Source: Oscillospiraceae bacterium (lineage in GTDB: Bacteria; Bacillota; Clostridia; Oscillospirales; Ruminococcaceae). From it: a stretch of 27,234 nt of DNA. Numbering within the stretch: position 1 is the stretch's first letter; every line of letters starts with the position of its first letter. Shown here piece by piece: positions 1 to 8,335 of the stretch. The stretch lies in NCBI GenBank assembly GCA_003531585.1, contig DQFX01000022.1, positions 1-27,234 of the forward strand. Direction: 5' to 3'. The notes beneath the pieces were generated by a model. The model worked only from the letters and a program-made list of their open reading frames with translations, had not been told where the DNA came from and made no database searches. The translations under genes were made by a program, and so were the position numbers.

Positions 1-705
1 CGTTCAGACGACGGCTGCATTGAACATAACAACCGGGATTTCTTCACGGATAACGTGGATAAATCCCGAACGCCGAACAACATAACCTATGTGAAGCGTG
101 ACCTTCGTGAGTTGTATCACGAGCTTTTTGATGAAGCTCTTGCCGAGTACAACGCAAAGCAAAGCCGTCCTGACCGACAAATTCCCGACTACTACGAACA
201 CATCAGAAAAGGAAAAAAGGAGAAACTGTTTCAAGAAATAATCGTGATGTTCGGCAATTCCGAGAATTGCGGTGTAGGTTCTGAAAATTGGGAAACAGCG
301 AAAATCATGCTTGAGGAATATATCTATAATGAAATGCTCCACAGCGATGACAGCAGTTACGGAAAGCTCCAGATGGCGGCGTATATGGGAAAGGTGGTCG
401 ATGAAATCGAAGCCGGAGTTGGAAACACGATTCTTTCGGCAATTCTCAGGGCAATCAAGGAAAAAGCGAAAAATCCGCCCGAACAAAATTCCGCCAGCAC
501 AAACCGCTATTCAGAATGGCAGAGGCAGTGCACAGTTCAGCTGATATCCTCTGTCGGAAAACTGCTCGGACAATTCTCCAATCACAGCCGCGACAGACTG
601 CATGACGCTTCCAGTCAGGTTTTCGGGCGCGGCGACCTCAGCAAGGAACAGATTCGCGAACTCCTGCTGAAAAAGCAGGATAAGGAAAATACTGCCGAGA
701 TGTGA
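1..705 (+). CDS. MobV/Pre relaxase N-terminal fragment fused to an unrelated tail
   Basis: The frame is open to the left edge, so the true start lies outside the window. The first ~100 residues match the start of MobV/Pre (plasmid recombination) relaxases of gut Firmicutes: an EHNNRDFF-NVD-RT-NITY stretch, then ELFDEALAEYNAKQ, DR-I-DYYEHIR and GKKEKLFQE. In the family this leads to the histidine motif (HxDE...PHxH) that nicks DNA at oriT. That motif is absent here: after EEYIYN (about base 325) the sequence becomes a basic helical tail I do not recognise. The protein is therefore probably a deletion chimera without relaxase activity. A hairpin terminator follows four bases after the stop. The relaxase identity is recognised by motif memory; the fusion point is inferred. 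Confidence 0.6.
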   Translation, partial: RSDDGCIEHNNRDFFTDNVDKSRTPNNITYVKRDLRELYHELFDEALAEYNAKQSRPDRQIPDYYEHIRKGKKEKLFQEIIVMFGNSENCGVGSENWETAKIMLEEYIYNEMLHSDDSSYGKLQMAAYMGKVVDEIEAGVGNTILSAILRAIKEKAKNPPEQNSASTNRYSEWQRQCTVQLISSVGKLLGQFSNHSRDRLHDASSQVFGRGDLSKEQIRELLLKKQDKENTAEM

Positions 706-708
706 CAG

Positions 709-737
709 GTGCGACACGGTGTCGCACTTTCATTTTT
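709..737 (+). terminator. Rho-independent terminator after the relaxase fragment
   Basis: GTGCGACAC and GTGTCGCAC form a 9-bp inverted repeat around a single G (709-727), or a 7-bp stem with a 5-nt loop. TTTCATTTTT follows. A nearly identical hairpin lies after the next gene at 1485-1507. Confidence 0.75.
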
Positions 738-803
738 CCACCATTCAGCAAAACTCACAAACAACGAAAAGCAGGTTTGTAAATAGTTTTATCAATAAAC
801 TAA

Positions 804-832
804 TTGACAACTGCTTTCTTTTATGGTAATAT
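804..832 (+). promoter_or_regulatory. Sigma-A promoter of the lipoprotein gene
   Basis: A perfect -35 TTGACA (804-809) and -10 TAATAT (827-832) are 17 bp apart. A TG at 824-825 makes an extended -10. It lies about 40 bp upstream of the ribosome binding site GGAGG at 861-865, which fixes the downstream start at 873. Confidence 0.8.
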
Positions 833-872
833 ATACTCAGGAAGATTACACACCCTAACAGGAGGTTCAAAT

Positions 873-1472
873 ATGACACGCTTAAAGACTAACGCACTCA
901 GGACAATATCAGCGGCAATGCTTATTTCAGTTCTTGCCGCAGTGACCGGCTGTTCCGACAGAAAGCCGGATATAGATTACGACCTTATCGGTGGAACTTA
1001 CGAAGCCGTGGGTAATGAATATAAGGTTCAGATTTTCAGCGACAGTTCAGATACCACTGCGGAAGCTCCGGCGGAATCAGAAACAGAATCTGCAACCAGT
1101 TCTATTCCCGAAACAACCAAATCCATCACGACCAAGCCAGCGGTGACTGTTTCCACCAGCAAGGCGGTGACAACTCCGGAGCAGACAGTCCGCACAGATC
1201 TCCCGAAAGTAACGGCAGAGCCGCAGTACACCACAGCTTCTACCACGACCACAAAGCCTAAGCAGACGGAGCCGACGGAAATCGAAACTGACGAAAACGG
1301 CTTCCCGGCTAACCCACAAAACGGAGATAAATTCACGGACAGCACCGGGCAGGAATACCAGTTCAACAGCGTATTTGACGCATGGATTCCCGGTAATTCC
1401 GGAAACGTGAATATGCAGGAGTTCCCTGATAACTATGGAGAAATAGGCTCTGGTCAGCAAGTGCTTCACTAA
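873..1472 (+). CDS. Small lipoprotein with a Ser/Thr-rich linker
   Basis: The start ATG at 873 is chosen because GGAGG sits 7 bases upstream; the longer frame from 804 would run through the promoter. The product has 199 residues. It begins with a basic N-terminus, a hydrophobic stretch and a lipobox VTGC with the lipid-attached cysteine at residue 27, so it should be anchored on the outer face of the membrane. Residues ~50-130 are rich in Thr, Ser, Pro and Glu, a typical extended wall-spanning linker. The C-terminal ~60 residues (NGFPANPQNGDKFTD...) look like a small folded domain that I do not recognise. The gene has its own promoter and is bounded by two matching terminators, so it can be expressed alone. 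It is probably a surface accessory protein of the conjugative element. Confidence 0.7.
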   Translation: MTRLKTNALRTISAAMLISVLAAVTGCSDRKPDIDYDLIGGTYEAVGNEYKVQIFSDSSDTTAEAPAESETESATSSIPETTKSITTKPAVTVSTSKAVTTPEQTVRTDLPKVTAEPQYTTASTTTTKPKQTEPTEIETDENGFPANPQNGDKFTDSTGQEYQFNSVFDAWIPGNSGNVNMQEFPDNYGEIGSGQQVLH

Positions 1473-1484
1473 TCTGAATATGAT

Positions 1485-1516
1485 AGGTGCGACATCGTGT
1501 CGCACCTTTCTTTTTG
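1485..1516 (+). terminator. Rho-independent terminator or attenuator upstream of the 805-aa gene
   Basis: AGGTGCGACA pairs with TGTCGCACCT across a TCG loop (1485-1507), a perfect 10-bp stem, followed by TTCTTTTT. The ribosome binding site of the next gene begins immediately after (GGAGAAAGG, 1516-1524) and I see no promoter in between. Expression of that gene therefore seems to need read-through, so the hairpin may work as an attenuator. Confidence 0.75.
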
Positions 1517-1530
1517 GAGAAAGGTAATAG

Positions 1531-3948
1531 ATGAAGTTCAAAAAGCATTTAACAAGAATCGCCACTGTGATATTAGCCTGCATATTCTGTTCAACCAATG
1601 TATTTGCTGATTTAAATCTTGGCAATGCCGATGGAACGGGCTTTTCAAGCGGAACAGCAAATAACTACTGGGGTGTTCACACCGACAGCGGAACATCACT
1701 AAATGATACCGAGGGCTTGAGAGTTACGATATATGACGCTGAATCAAACAGCAAGGTTTTTAACACTATAGATATTTCCGGAAACGCTAACATTTCTGCC
1801 GTATCTAATATTTACTACTTTGCTGATGGCTCTGAACTAATTTCCAAAACTACCTGGCTGAACTATGTTGGAAACACATACAATAGTTTAAGCACAAATG
1901 ATGCAACGCGATTCAATAGCGCTGTTCTTACACGTTCAACTCATGGAGATGGTTATAGAGTTCAGTACGTTGAAGCTCTTTCCAGCATTGACATAATATC
2001 AACAAGCAACAGCTCACACCTTGAAGAAATCAAGGCTCTGCTGAGTGAAGAAAACTTCCTGAAAAATCTCTGCGACCTTATGTCTGGGCTGGAGTATGAC
2101 GATATCGTCAAAGGCAAATACAAAATCGCCTTTGAGCCGGTAGCCTATTTCAGATACAACGGTCAGAACTGGGCGATGAGCGCGACAGAATGCGGATTGC
2201 TCAATAAGTACATGAAGAATTACTTCACTGCTGTCTGGAACAGTACGAATAATCTCCGCGCGCTCCTCGGACCGCTTACGCACTCCAACCTGCCGCGCTC
2301 TGCTTTCCTTGAAAACAAGGACCTTGGAATTCCGGTGTATTCGCCCTCCACAAGCGACTACTACAACGGAAATTCAAACTACAACAGCGACACCTGCATT
2401 ATCCGATGTATGGGAATAGGCGTTCTCACCGGAAACAGCGATGATGACGAGGTCGGGGAAGGCACCGCCGCCGCGGAATATCACACCGACACCGATGTTT
2501 ACACGTCTTTCTATGCTGTGAATATCGGTGATACGCCGTTCATCGGCAAATCCTCTTTCAGCATATTTGACAACGGCGGTGATACTCCGAAAATGTATGA
2601 GCAGCTCAAAGAGGAAAACAAGGAACTTATCAAAGTGACTGGAAGTCAGTCCGGCGTTTCGTACACCTATGCTTACACCTCCACCGAGCTTGAAACAGTA
2701 CACGCTGACGAGGACGACCGCATAAAAATTTTCGTTGACAATCCTGCGAATGTCCCGGACGAGGACGGAAATATGCCGTATGTATCGCCCTACAAACTGC
2801 TCGGCTCATATAAACACGGCGATGAAATCAGTCTCGGCAGTTCGTTCAAGGGAACAGTAGCTTATAAGATAAGATCCACGTCCGGCTCTACCCTGAAATC
2901 CGGCACGGTTGAGATAACCTGCCCAGCCGGCGGCGAGGAAACTATGGGCTGGATAAAGTGGCATACTCCGAGCCGTGAGCAGTCCGTAATAATAACGCTG
3001 GAATCCAGGCGTGACACCCTGCTTCTTCTTGATGAGGACGGCAACCAGTGCGACAAGCTGACCATCAATGCGGATATCGCAAAGGTCAAGGAAGCCACTC
3101 CGCCGGACCCGCTGGTTTCGGATACCAAGCCGTCATGGCAGAAAGTATATTCGCAGTCCTCCGTGCAGGAGCGTATTTCAGGATATGTTTCCGGCGACAG
3201 CGTTCAGGAACTTAGCTGGTACACCTGGTCGATAGGCGCAGGCTGGTCGCAGGATTCAGACTACGACAGGCGCAGAGTGAAAATCATAACCGGCGGCATG
3301 ACGGACCCCTCCAGTCAAACACCGTACTGGGGCGCAGAAACCGAAAACCAGGATGTTACCCTATACACATGGGGCGTGGATAATCGGTATTACCCAAGTG
3401 CGACTGCCTCAAAAACGATCGGTTCGTTCCATACCGGAGCCGTGTATATCTCGACTTCGGATATCCAGCTTGAAAAAGTGACTTACTCGGTATCCATGTC
3501 GGCGGAAGCCGCGATATCCCCGTCAGATTACTGCAAGACCGCTACATACAGCGAATCCAGCGGAAAATACACAATGAAATCCGGCTATGGAATACAGATA
3601 AGCGTTGACACTCATCTCTCCGGTGATACGCAGTACTGCACCGGAAGCCAGATTGCAAACGTGCTGTTCCCAGAATTCAACTACAACCGCCACAGCACCA
3701 CGCTTTACAACCGCCTGCTTGAAAAATCGGGCGGCAGTTTTGTTTTCAAGAAGAATAAATATTCGACTTACAATGACCGGGTGCATTTCACTCCGATCTG
3801 GTTTCCGGACAGGAAAAACTACACCGTCTATGTCGAGGTTTTCGACGTGTGGTGTCCGGCTGGCCAGCTTTCGGTAAGGCTCACAGACCAGATATTCATT
3901 AACGGCAACGTTTATGACGACTGGCACATCGCGCCGACAAAGCCTTGA
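1531..3948 (+). CDS. Large secreted protein of the conjugative element
   Basis: The 805-residue product starts with a classic signal peptide: basic KFKKH, a hydrophobic core, and a probable cleavage after VFA at about residue 26. I see no further membrane segment, no LPxTG motif and no sorting tail, so it is predicted to be released or held non-covalently. The mature part is rich in Ser, Thr, Tyr, Asn and Gly, as in beta-rich extracellular adhesins or pilus-associated proteins. I recognise no named domain. The start is supported by GGAGAAAGG six bases upstream. It follows the lipoprotein gene past a hairpin with no visible promoter. Given its place ahead of the pilus genes, a role at the cell surface in mating contact is plausible but unproven. 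Confidence 0.6.
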   Translation: MKFKKHLTRIATVILACIFCSTNVFADLNLGNADGTGFSSGTANNYWGVHTDSGTSLNDTEGLRVTIYDAESNSKVFNTIDISGNANISAVSNIYYFADGSELISKTTWLNYVGNTYNSLSTNDATRFNSAVLTRSTHGDGYRVQYVEALSSIDIISTSNSSHLEEIKALLSEENFLKNLCDLMSGLEYDDIVKGKYKIAFEPVAYFRYNGQNWAMSATECGLLNKYMKNYFTAVWNSTNNLRALLGPLTHSNLPRSAFLENKDLGIPVYSPSTSDYYNGNSNYNSDTCIIRCMGIGVLTGNSDDDEVGEGTAAAEYHTDTDVYTSFYAVNIGDTPFIGKSSFSIFDNGGDTPKMYEQLKEENKELIKVTGSQSGVSYTYAYTSTELETVHADEDDRIKIFVDNPANVPDEDGNMPYVSPYKLLGSYKHGDEISLGSSFKGTVAYKIRSTSGSTLKSGTVEITCPAGGEETMGWIKWHTPSREQSVIITLESRRDTLLLLDEDGNQCDKLTINADIAKVKEATPPDPLVSDTKPSWQKVYSQSSVQERISGYVSGDSVQELSWYTWSIGAGWSQDSDYDRRRVKIITGGMTDPSSQTPYWGAETENQDVTLYTWGVDNRYYPSATASKTIGSFHTGAVYISTSDIQLEKVTYSVSMSAEAAISPSDYCKTATYSESSGKYTMKSGYGIQISVDTHLSGDTQYCTGSQIANVLFPEFNYNRHSTTLYNRLLEKSGGSFVFKKNKYSTYNDRVHFTPIWFPDRKNYTVYVEVFDVWCPAGQLSVRLTDQIFINGNVYDDWHIAPTKP

Positions 3949-3973
3949 TTTTTCTTTTTGAATATGATATACT
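3945..3973 (+). promoter_or_regulatory. Promoter of the mntA-hepT pair
   Basis: TTGATT (3945-3950) and TATACT (3968-3973) are separated by 17 bp. The -35 overlaps the stop codon of the preceding gene. The ribosome binding site GAAAGGTGG follows at 3981-3989. Confidence 0.6.
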
Positions 3974-3996
3974 GTAATTAGAAAGGTGGTGTTGTT

Positions 3997-4326
3997 ATGG
4001 GTAAAATCTATACGATCGATGAGATAACTGCTGCGGTAAAGCCGATAGCTGAAAAATACGGAATTGATAAGGTATGGCTGTTCGGTTCCTATGCCCGGGG
4101 TGAAGCTACGGAAAAAAGCGATGTTGACTTGCTGATATCGTATCAGAATCTTATTGGAATGTTTGCACTGGGTGGTGTTTATTCCGATATGGAGGACGCC
4201 TTTAACAAGCCAGTTGACATTGTTTCGGAACGAGCATTAACGGCAAGTTACGCTTCAGTTAGCTCCAAGCAGCTATTGATGAATGCAAGAAAGGACGGTA
4301 TTCAGATTTATGGCAAAAAGCAATAA
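3997..4326 (+). CDS. mntA: MntA-type nucleotidyltransferase antitoxin
   Basis: A 109-residue minimal nucleotidyltransferase. It carries the signature GSx10DxD: GS in WLFGSYARGE, then ten residues, then DVD in KSDVDLLI, which binds the metal and nucleotide. MntA-family antitoxins neutralise HepT toxins by adding AMP to a tyrosine near the HepT active site. The next gene is a hepT that overlaps the end of this one by 17 bases, the usual arrangement. It has its own promoter and a good ribosome binding site (GAAAGGTGG). Function is assigned from family knowledge and gene pairing. Confidence 0.88.
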   Translation: MGKIYTIDEITAAVKPIAEKYGIDKVWLFGSYARGEATEKSDVDLLISYQNLIGMFALGGVYSDMEDAFNKPVDIVSERALTASYASVSSKQLLMNARKDGIQIYGKKQ

Positions 4327-4714
4327 GTCAATCCTTGAGCACATCTTATCGTATTGTAATGAAATACAAACAACAATGTTACGGTTCGGGGATAATCTGG
4401 ATACATTCATCAATGATATAGATTATCGAAAATCAGTATCTCTCAGCATTCTTCAGATTGGAGAGCTTGCTGGAAAACTTTCTGATGAATACAGACAAAG
4501 TACTACTGAAATGCCCTGGCGGCAAATTCGTGGGCTAAGGAATATAGTTGCTCATTCATATGGCGAAGTGGATTTTGAAATGATATTCAGCATTGCACAT
4601 GATGATATTAGTCATCTGAAGTTGTTCTGTGAACAGGAACTTAAACATATGGAACTTCTTAATGCAAGTGGCATGGAAACAGAATCCTATGACGAAAATG
4701 AATGGGGACAATGA
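4310..4714 (+). CDS. hepT: HepT-type ribonuclease toxin (DUF86)
   Basis: A 134-residue helical HEPN-family protein. The toxin motif Rx4HxY is visible as RNIVAHSY (about residues 80-87); it forms the RNase site and contains the tyrosine that MntA AMPylates. An upstream ATG at 4283 in the same frame is possible, but the ATG at 4310 begins MAKSNKSILEHI, where homologous HepT proteins begin, and gives the usual short overlap with mntA. A terminator hairpin follows at 4762-4793. The pair sits as a self-contained cassette inside the transfer locus and probably stabilises the element. Confidence 0.88.
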   Translation: MAKSNKSILEHILSYCNEIQTTMLRFGDNLDTFINDIDYRKSVSLSILQIGELAGKLSDEYRQSTTEMPWRQIRGLRNIVAHSYGEVDFEMIFSIAHDDISHLKLFCEQELKHMELLNASGMETESYDENEWGQ

Positions 4715-4761
4715 TGTCGTATTTGCCCCATGGTGAGACAGTTAAAAAACAAACAACTAAG

Positions 4762-4793
4762 GCACAGCGTAATTAAATTATGCTGTGCTTTTT
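4762..4793 (+). terminator. Terminator after hepT
   Basis: GCACAGCGTAAT and ATTATGCTGTGC pair over about 12 bp with one G-U wobble (4762-4788). TTTTT follows at 4789-4793. It closes the toxin-antitoxin cassette and lies just before the next ribosome binding site. Confidence 0.75.
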
Positions 4794-4815
4794 ATATCTA
4801 AAGGAGAATTTATGA

Positions 4816-5631
4816 ATGACCACTCACGGAAAATACTGTGATTTTGATTTCTATGTAACCAGCTTAGACGCGGAAAACGGCTGCGCCGCCACCGAGCCTA
4901 TGTCCTCCGGACTTTCGCTTCTGGAAGCGGTTTCGGAGTTCTATAAACGCTGCGGAAGATATACGTCAAGCACAAATATCATGCTCGGCGTTGAGTACAC
5001 CACCAGCCGCCGCGACCTCGAACCAGCAGGAAAAGGCGCGGCAGACCTGCTCCAGCGCGTAAGCGGACATCTCCATCTTTCAAGGGATTACGAGCAGTCC
5101 GCAGTGCTTTCGCAGGAGGGGCTTATCGCAAATAACGCCGTATCATTCTTGAAACAGCAGAGTGAGCGTTTCTACGAAATAAGCGACAAATACACGGCGG
5201 AATGTGCAAGGTTCATTTCGGATAATCTGCCAGAAATCACGGACGATCCGGAAAAGTTCTTCGAGCTGATATCAAGAGCCGCCGAAGAATACGGAATCGA
5301 GCGCTGTAAGGCTGTTCTTGCAAACGAGTATCGTCTGACAGACCAGCAGTTACTCACCCCGGAAACGGCAGATTATCTTGCGAATATATCCGCCGACCAG
5401 AATGGCAGATTCCGGATAAACTCGCCGCCGATAGTCCTGGATATGCTCACCGCCGCCATTCGCAAGGTCGAGGGGCTGTCCGAATCGGAAACAAAGCTGT
5501 TCCGTTCCGGGCTTGTGAACGGCGACAGAGAGCAGGTGCAGAGCCAGTCTACGCGGGTCATAACCGAGATAGAACATCATGCTTCCCTCGAAGAACAGGG
5601 ACTTGTTTCGGACGACCAATGGAGTATGTAA
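4816..5631 (+). CDS. Hypothetical protein of the conjugative element
   Basis: A 271-residue soluble protein with no signal peptide or membrane segment. The start ATG at 4816 is preceded by AAGGAG (4801-4806). An overlapping ATG at 4812 would give only nine codons. The first ~60 residues (CDFDFYVTSLDAENG..., then SLLEAVSEFYKRCGR) resemble the small compact domains found in accessory proteins of clostridial mobile elements, but I cannot name the family. The rest is helical and charged. The stop codon overlaps the next start (TAATG), so the two are translationally coupled. No function is proposed. Confidence 0.6.
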   Translation: MTTHGKYCDFDFYVTSLDAENGCAATEPMSSGLSLLEAVSEFYKRCGRYTSSTNIMLGVEYTTSRRDLEPAGKGAADLLQRVSGHLHLSRDYEQSAVLSQEGLIANNAVSFLKQQSERFYEISDKYTAECARFISDNLPEITDDPEKFFELISRAAEEYGIERCKAVLANEYRLTDQQLLTPETADYLANISADQNGRFRINSPPIVLDMLTAAIRKVEGLSESETKLFRSGLVNGDREQVQSQSTRVITEIEHHASLEEQGLVSDDQWSM

Positions 5632-6101
5632 TGGAAGGACTGAAATTCCTGTCAGCCGCCGTTCTGGCGCTGATACTCGCCGTTTCCTGCCAGAATGAAT
5701 ATGATCCCGCCGCCGGTTACAGTCAGATGTACGGCGGCGCTGTTATTTATGAATGGCGGCTGGACGCGGTTTCGCTGTATTCCCTAAAGGGCATTCGGCT
5801 TCGAAAGGAGGCGCTGATTGAGCAAGAAAATATCATACCGAATACCTGTCTGCATTTTCATTTTTGTGGTCGGGAGCATAACTGCCCTGCTGTTTGCCAG
5901 CGTGCTGAACGATGTCCTCACGACTGGAAGCATTTCAACAGATTTGACGGATTTCTCAACAATCTTTTCCGGCGTATTCGGCGGAGAAAAGCCGAGAAAG
6001 CTGTATCTTCTGCTGGAGGCTCTGGTGGTACTGCTCTGCGTGGTGTATTTTGTCTGCGCCGAACGGACGTATCAGACCGATACATACAAAGTCACGGATA
6101 A
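5631..6101 (+). CDS. Small lipoprotein-like protein, 3' end uncertain
   Basis: The start at 5631 is well supported: GGAG at 5621-5624, six bases of spacing, and overlap with the preceding stop codon (TAATG). The N-terminus MEGLKFLSAAVLALILAVSC is a short signal sequence ending in a lipobox-like AVSC, with the cysteine at residue 20. About 62 residues fit before the coupling-protein gene begins at 5818. From there to 6101 the frame runs inside that gene and its composition is that of an out-of-frame shadow. I suspect the real protein is about 60-70 residues and that its stop codon was lost, for example through a small indel near 5790-5815, or that an unusual long overlap exists. Confidence 0.45.
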   Translation: MEGLKFLSAAVLALILAVSCQNEYDPAAGYSQMYGGAVIYEWRLDAVSLYSLKGIRLRKEALIEQENIIPNTCLHFHFCGREHNCPAVCQRAERCPHDWKHFNRFDGFLNNLFRRIRRRKAEKAVSSAGGSGGTALRGVFCLRRTDVSDRYIQSHG

Positions 6102-7131
6102 CATCTCTGTCCCGCTCCCAAGCGGTCAGGGACAGCACGGAACGGCATGGTTCATGTCGAATAAGATAAAGCGCAGAGCGTTTGACTACATCAGAATTTC
6201 CCCTGCCGACCCACTTATTTCCCGGCTGGTTTCAATCGGCGAAAACCGATACAGAGCCATCGAAAACGGAGAAGCATTTAAGCCGCCAAAAGCAGACCAG
6301 ACGCTCACTGACAGTGCCGGAATAGTCCTTGCAAGAGAAATGTCCCGCGGAACGGAGCGTCTGCCCTGCATAACGGACGATTACCACACGCTGACTATCG
6401 GCGCAACGCGCTGTGGTAAGTCACGCTGTCTGGTATTGCAGTCGATATGCGCTCTTGCGCTTGCCGGAGAGGGCATTGTCGCAAACGACCCCAAAGGAGA
6501 ACTGTATCATTATACGCACAGCTTTCTTGAAACGCTTGGTTACAAAGTCCACGTCATCGACTTCAATACGCCGAAAAAGTCCGACCGATACAATCCGCTT
6601 CAATCAATAATCAACGCCGTGAACGAGAACAGAATCGACGACGCGCAAAACTGCGTCTGGGAATTCGTAACCTTTCTGGTCGAGAAGAACGACCATTCCG
6701 AACCTATCTGGACCAACGGCGAATGTTCCGTAATTGCCGCGGCTGTAATGTGCGTGGTCTACGATAATCAGAACCACCCGGAGTTCCAGAACCTCACGAA
6801 TGTTTACAACTTCATTGCGAATATGTGCAAGACCGTGAACAAGGTGCTTCCCATTGACGCATATATGGATAAACTGCCCGATTCCCACCCGGCGAAAAAG
6901 CTCATGGCTATTGCAAAGCTGGCACCGGATAAGATGGGCGGTTCGTTCTATACGGCGGCTCTGACGACCCTGCGGCTGTTCATCACGAACGATATCTACA
7001 GCATGACAAGGGAGTCAGAATTCTCGCTTGCAGACGTGGGTACGAATGTTCGCCGGGGACAGCTTCACGGACAAGAAACTGTCAGATTCCATAGACACCT
7101 CGGACAGCCTGCTCCGTCAGCTCAAGCCTAA
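5818..7131 (+). pseudogene. VirD4/TraG type IV coupling protein, 3' truncated
   Basis: The start is a TTG at 5818, directly after an in-frame TGA and with AAGGAGG upstream. Coupling proteins link the relaxosome to the secretion channel and pump DNA. Two N-terminal membrane segments (about residues 9-30 and 62-80), the HGTAWFM stretch at 108-114, the Walker A GATRCGKS (195-202) and a Walker B-like IVANDPKGE identify the family. True homology ends near LADVGT at about residue 409 (base ~7045). The last ~28 residues are CpaB sequence read in the wrong frame. The usual length is about 580-620 residues, so roughly the last third is missing and the protein is probably inactive. Confidence 0.8.
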
Positions 7132-7603
7132 CGAAACCGCCATGTCCGTCACCGTGAGGTCGCTTGCAAACGGACTTTCCGGAAAGCTCCAGCAGGGCGA
7201 CATTATCCAGATAGTGTCCGTTGACGAGGACGACAAGGCGCAGATCTACGAGGAACTCCAGTATGTGGAGGTTCTCGCGACCACCTCGGATAAAGGCTCG
7301 GACGACACCTACCGTGACGGCGAGGTCAACGCGGACGATGAGGACAGCGGCGAGCAGTCCCTCTATGCGACCGTGACGATAATCCTGCAGGACAGGGCGC
7401 AGGCTTTACGGCTTGCAGAATGCGAGAATACCTCGCTCCATGCGGTTTTCGTCACCAGAGGCGACGAGAAATTAAAGGCAGAATGCCTGAAAGCTCAGCT
7501 TGAACTTCTCACCGGAGAAATATCCACAGCGGAAGCTGACGGCACCTCTGAACCCGTAGAAACACCCGAACCCACGTCAGAAAGCGAGGAAAGCAATGGA
7601 TAA
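7028..7603 (+). pseudogene. cpaB: CpaB/RcpC pilus assembly protein, 5' truncated
   Basis: The C-terminal part resembles CpaB/RcpC: LKPNETAMSVTVRSLANGLSGKLQQGDIIQIV is typical of the region after the SAF domain, followed by EELQYVEVL. CpaB is a periplasm- or membrane-side protein of Tad pilus assembly. The expected N-terminal membrane anchor and SAF start are absent; homology begins at about MFAGDSFTDKKL (base ~7046), exactly where the coupling protein stops. No start codon with a ribosome binding site is apparent; the frame reaches back to a TTG at 7028 inside the other gene. The acidic Pro/Glu/Ser tail is natural-looking. The stop overlaps the next start by eight bases. Confidence 0.6.
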
Positions 7604-8333
7604 CAACATCATCGCAGTTTACGGCAGTCCGGGGAGCTACAAAACCACGACCGCGCTTTCGCTGGCGCGGTGCATTGCTTCAAGGGGGAGCAATGTCGTG
7701 ATAGTCGGGACAAGCACCATAAAGCCGCTTCTGCCCATTGCCGTGCCGTTTGAGAGCAAGTTCGGCGGTTCGCTCGGAAAGGCGCTTTCCGCCGTGGATT
7801 TCGACCGTGACGTGATTCTCAAAAATATCTTCATGGCAACTGACAAAATCGGGATACTGTCCTACAATATCCGCGAGAACAGCAATTCCTATGCGGTCGT
7901 ATCTCCGGACAGAATGGACGACCTGTTCATTCAGCTCCGCCAGCAGATGGGCGCGCAGATAATCGTGGACTGCACCTCTGACATCGTAAGCAGCAAGCTC
8001 ACTGCCAAGGCGGTAATCAACGCCACGCACGTTGTGGAGCTTCTGACCTGCGATACCAACGGGCTTGTTTTCGATGGTTCGCAGGAGCCTATCCTCCAGT
8101 CGGAGCAGTACAATTACCGCGACTTTATCCGGCTCATGTCGCTTAATTCCACGATAAAGCAGGACGAAGCCGCAATGAAAAACGCGCTCGGGCGAATCTC
8201 CGGCACGATACCCTACTGCCCGAAAGCAGCCGAGTATCTCAATCAGGGAACTCTGCTGACAAAAGCGGTGGACGACCGCGTTTACAACACCATGATAAAG
8301 TCCCTCGCGGAGCTTGTCACAAAGGAGGTCTGA
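7596..8333 (+). CDS. tadZ: TadZ-like ParA/MinD-family ATPase
   Basis: A 245-residue P-loop ATPase. The Walker A variant GSPGSYKTTTALSLA lies at residues 10-24; it keeps the KTT but not the first lysine of ParA-type motifs. IIVDCTSD near residue 125 fits the Walker B. In Tad systems TadZ/CpaE localises the pilus assembly machine at the inner face of the membrane. There is no receiver-like N-terminal domain, in contrast to the second family member at 17847. The gene overlaps cpaB by eight bases and is followed two bases after its stop by cpaF, which supports a Tad role. The exact function in this element is inferred. Confidence 0.72.
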   Translation: MDNNIIAVYGSPGSYKTTTALSLARCIASRGSNVVIVGTSTIKPLLPIAVPFESKFGGSLGKALSAVDFDRDVILKNIFMATDKIGILSYNIRENSNSYAVVSPDRMDDLFIQLRQQMGAQIIVDCTSDIVSSKLTAKAVINATHVVELLTCDTNGLVFDGSQEPILQSEQYNYRDFIRLMSLNSTIKQDEAAMKNALGRISGTIPYCPKAAEYLNQGTLLTKAVDDRVYNTMIKSLAELVTKEV

Positions 8334-8335
8334 GC

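Noticed and set aside
804..872. Upstream start for the lipoprotein at 804
   Set aside because: It begins within the TTGACA -35 box and has no ribosome binding site; the ATG at 873 has GGAGG and a proper signal peptide.
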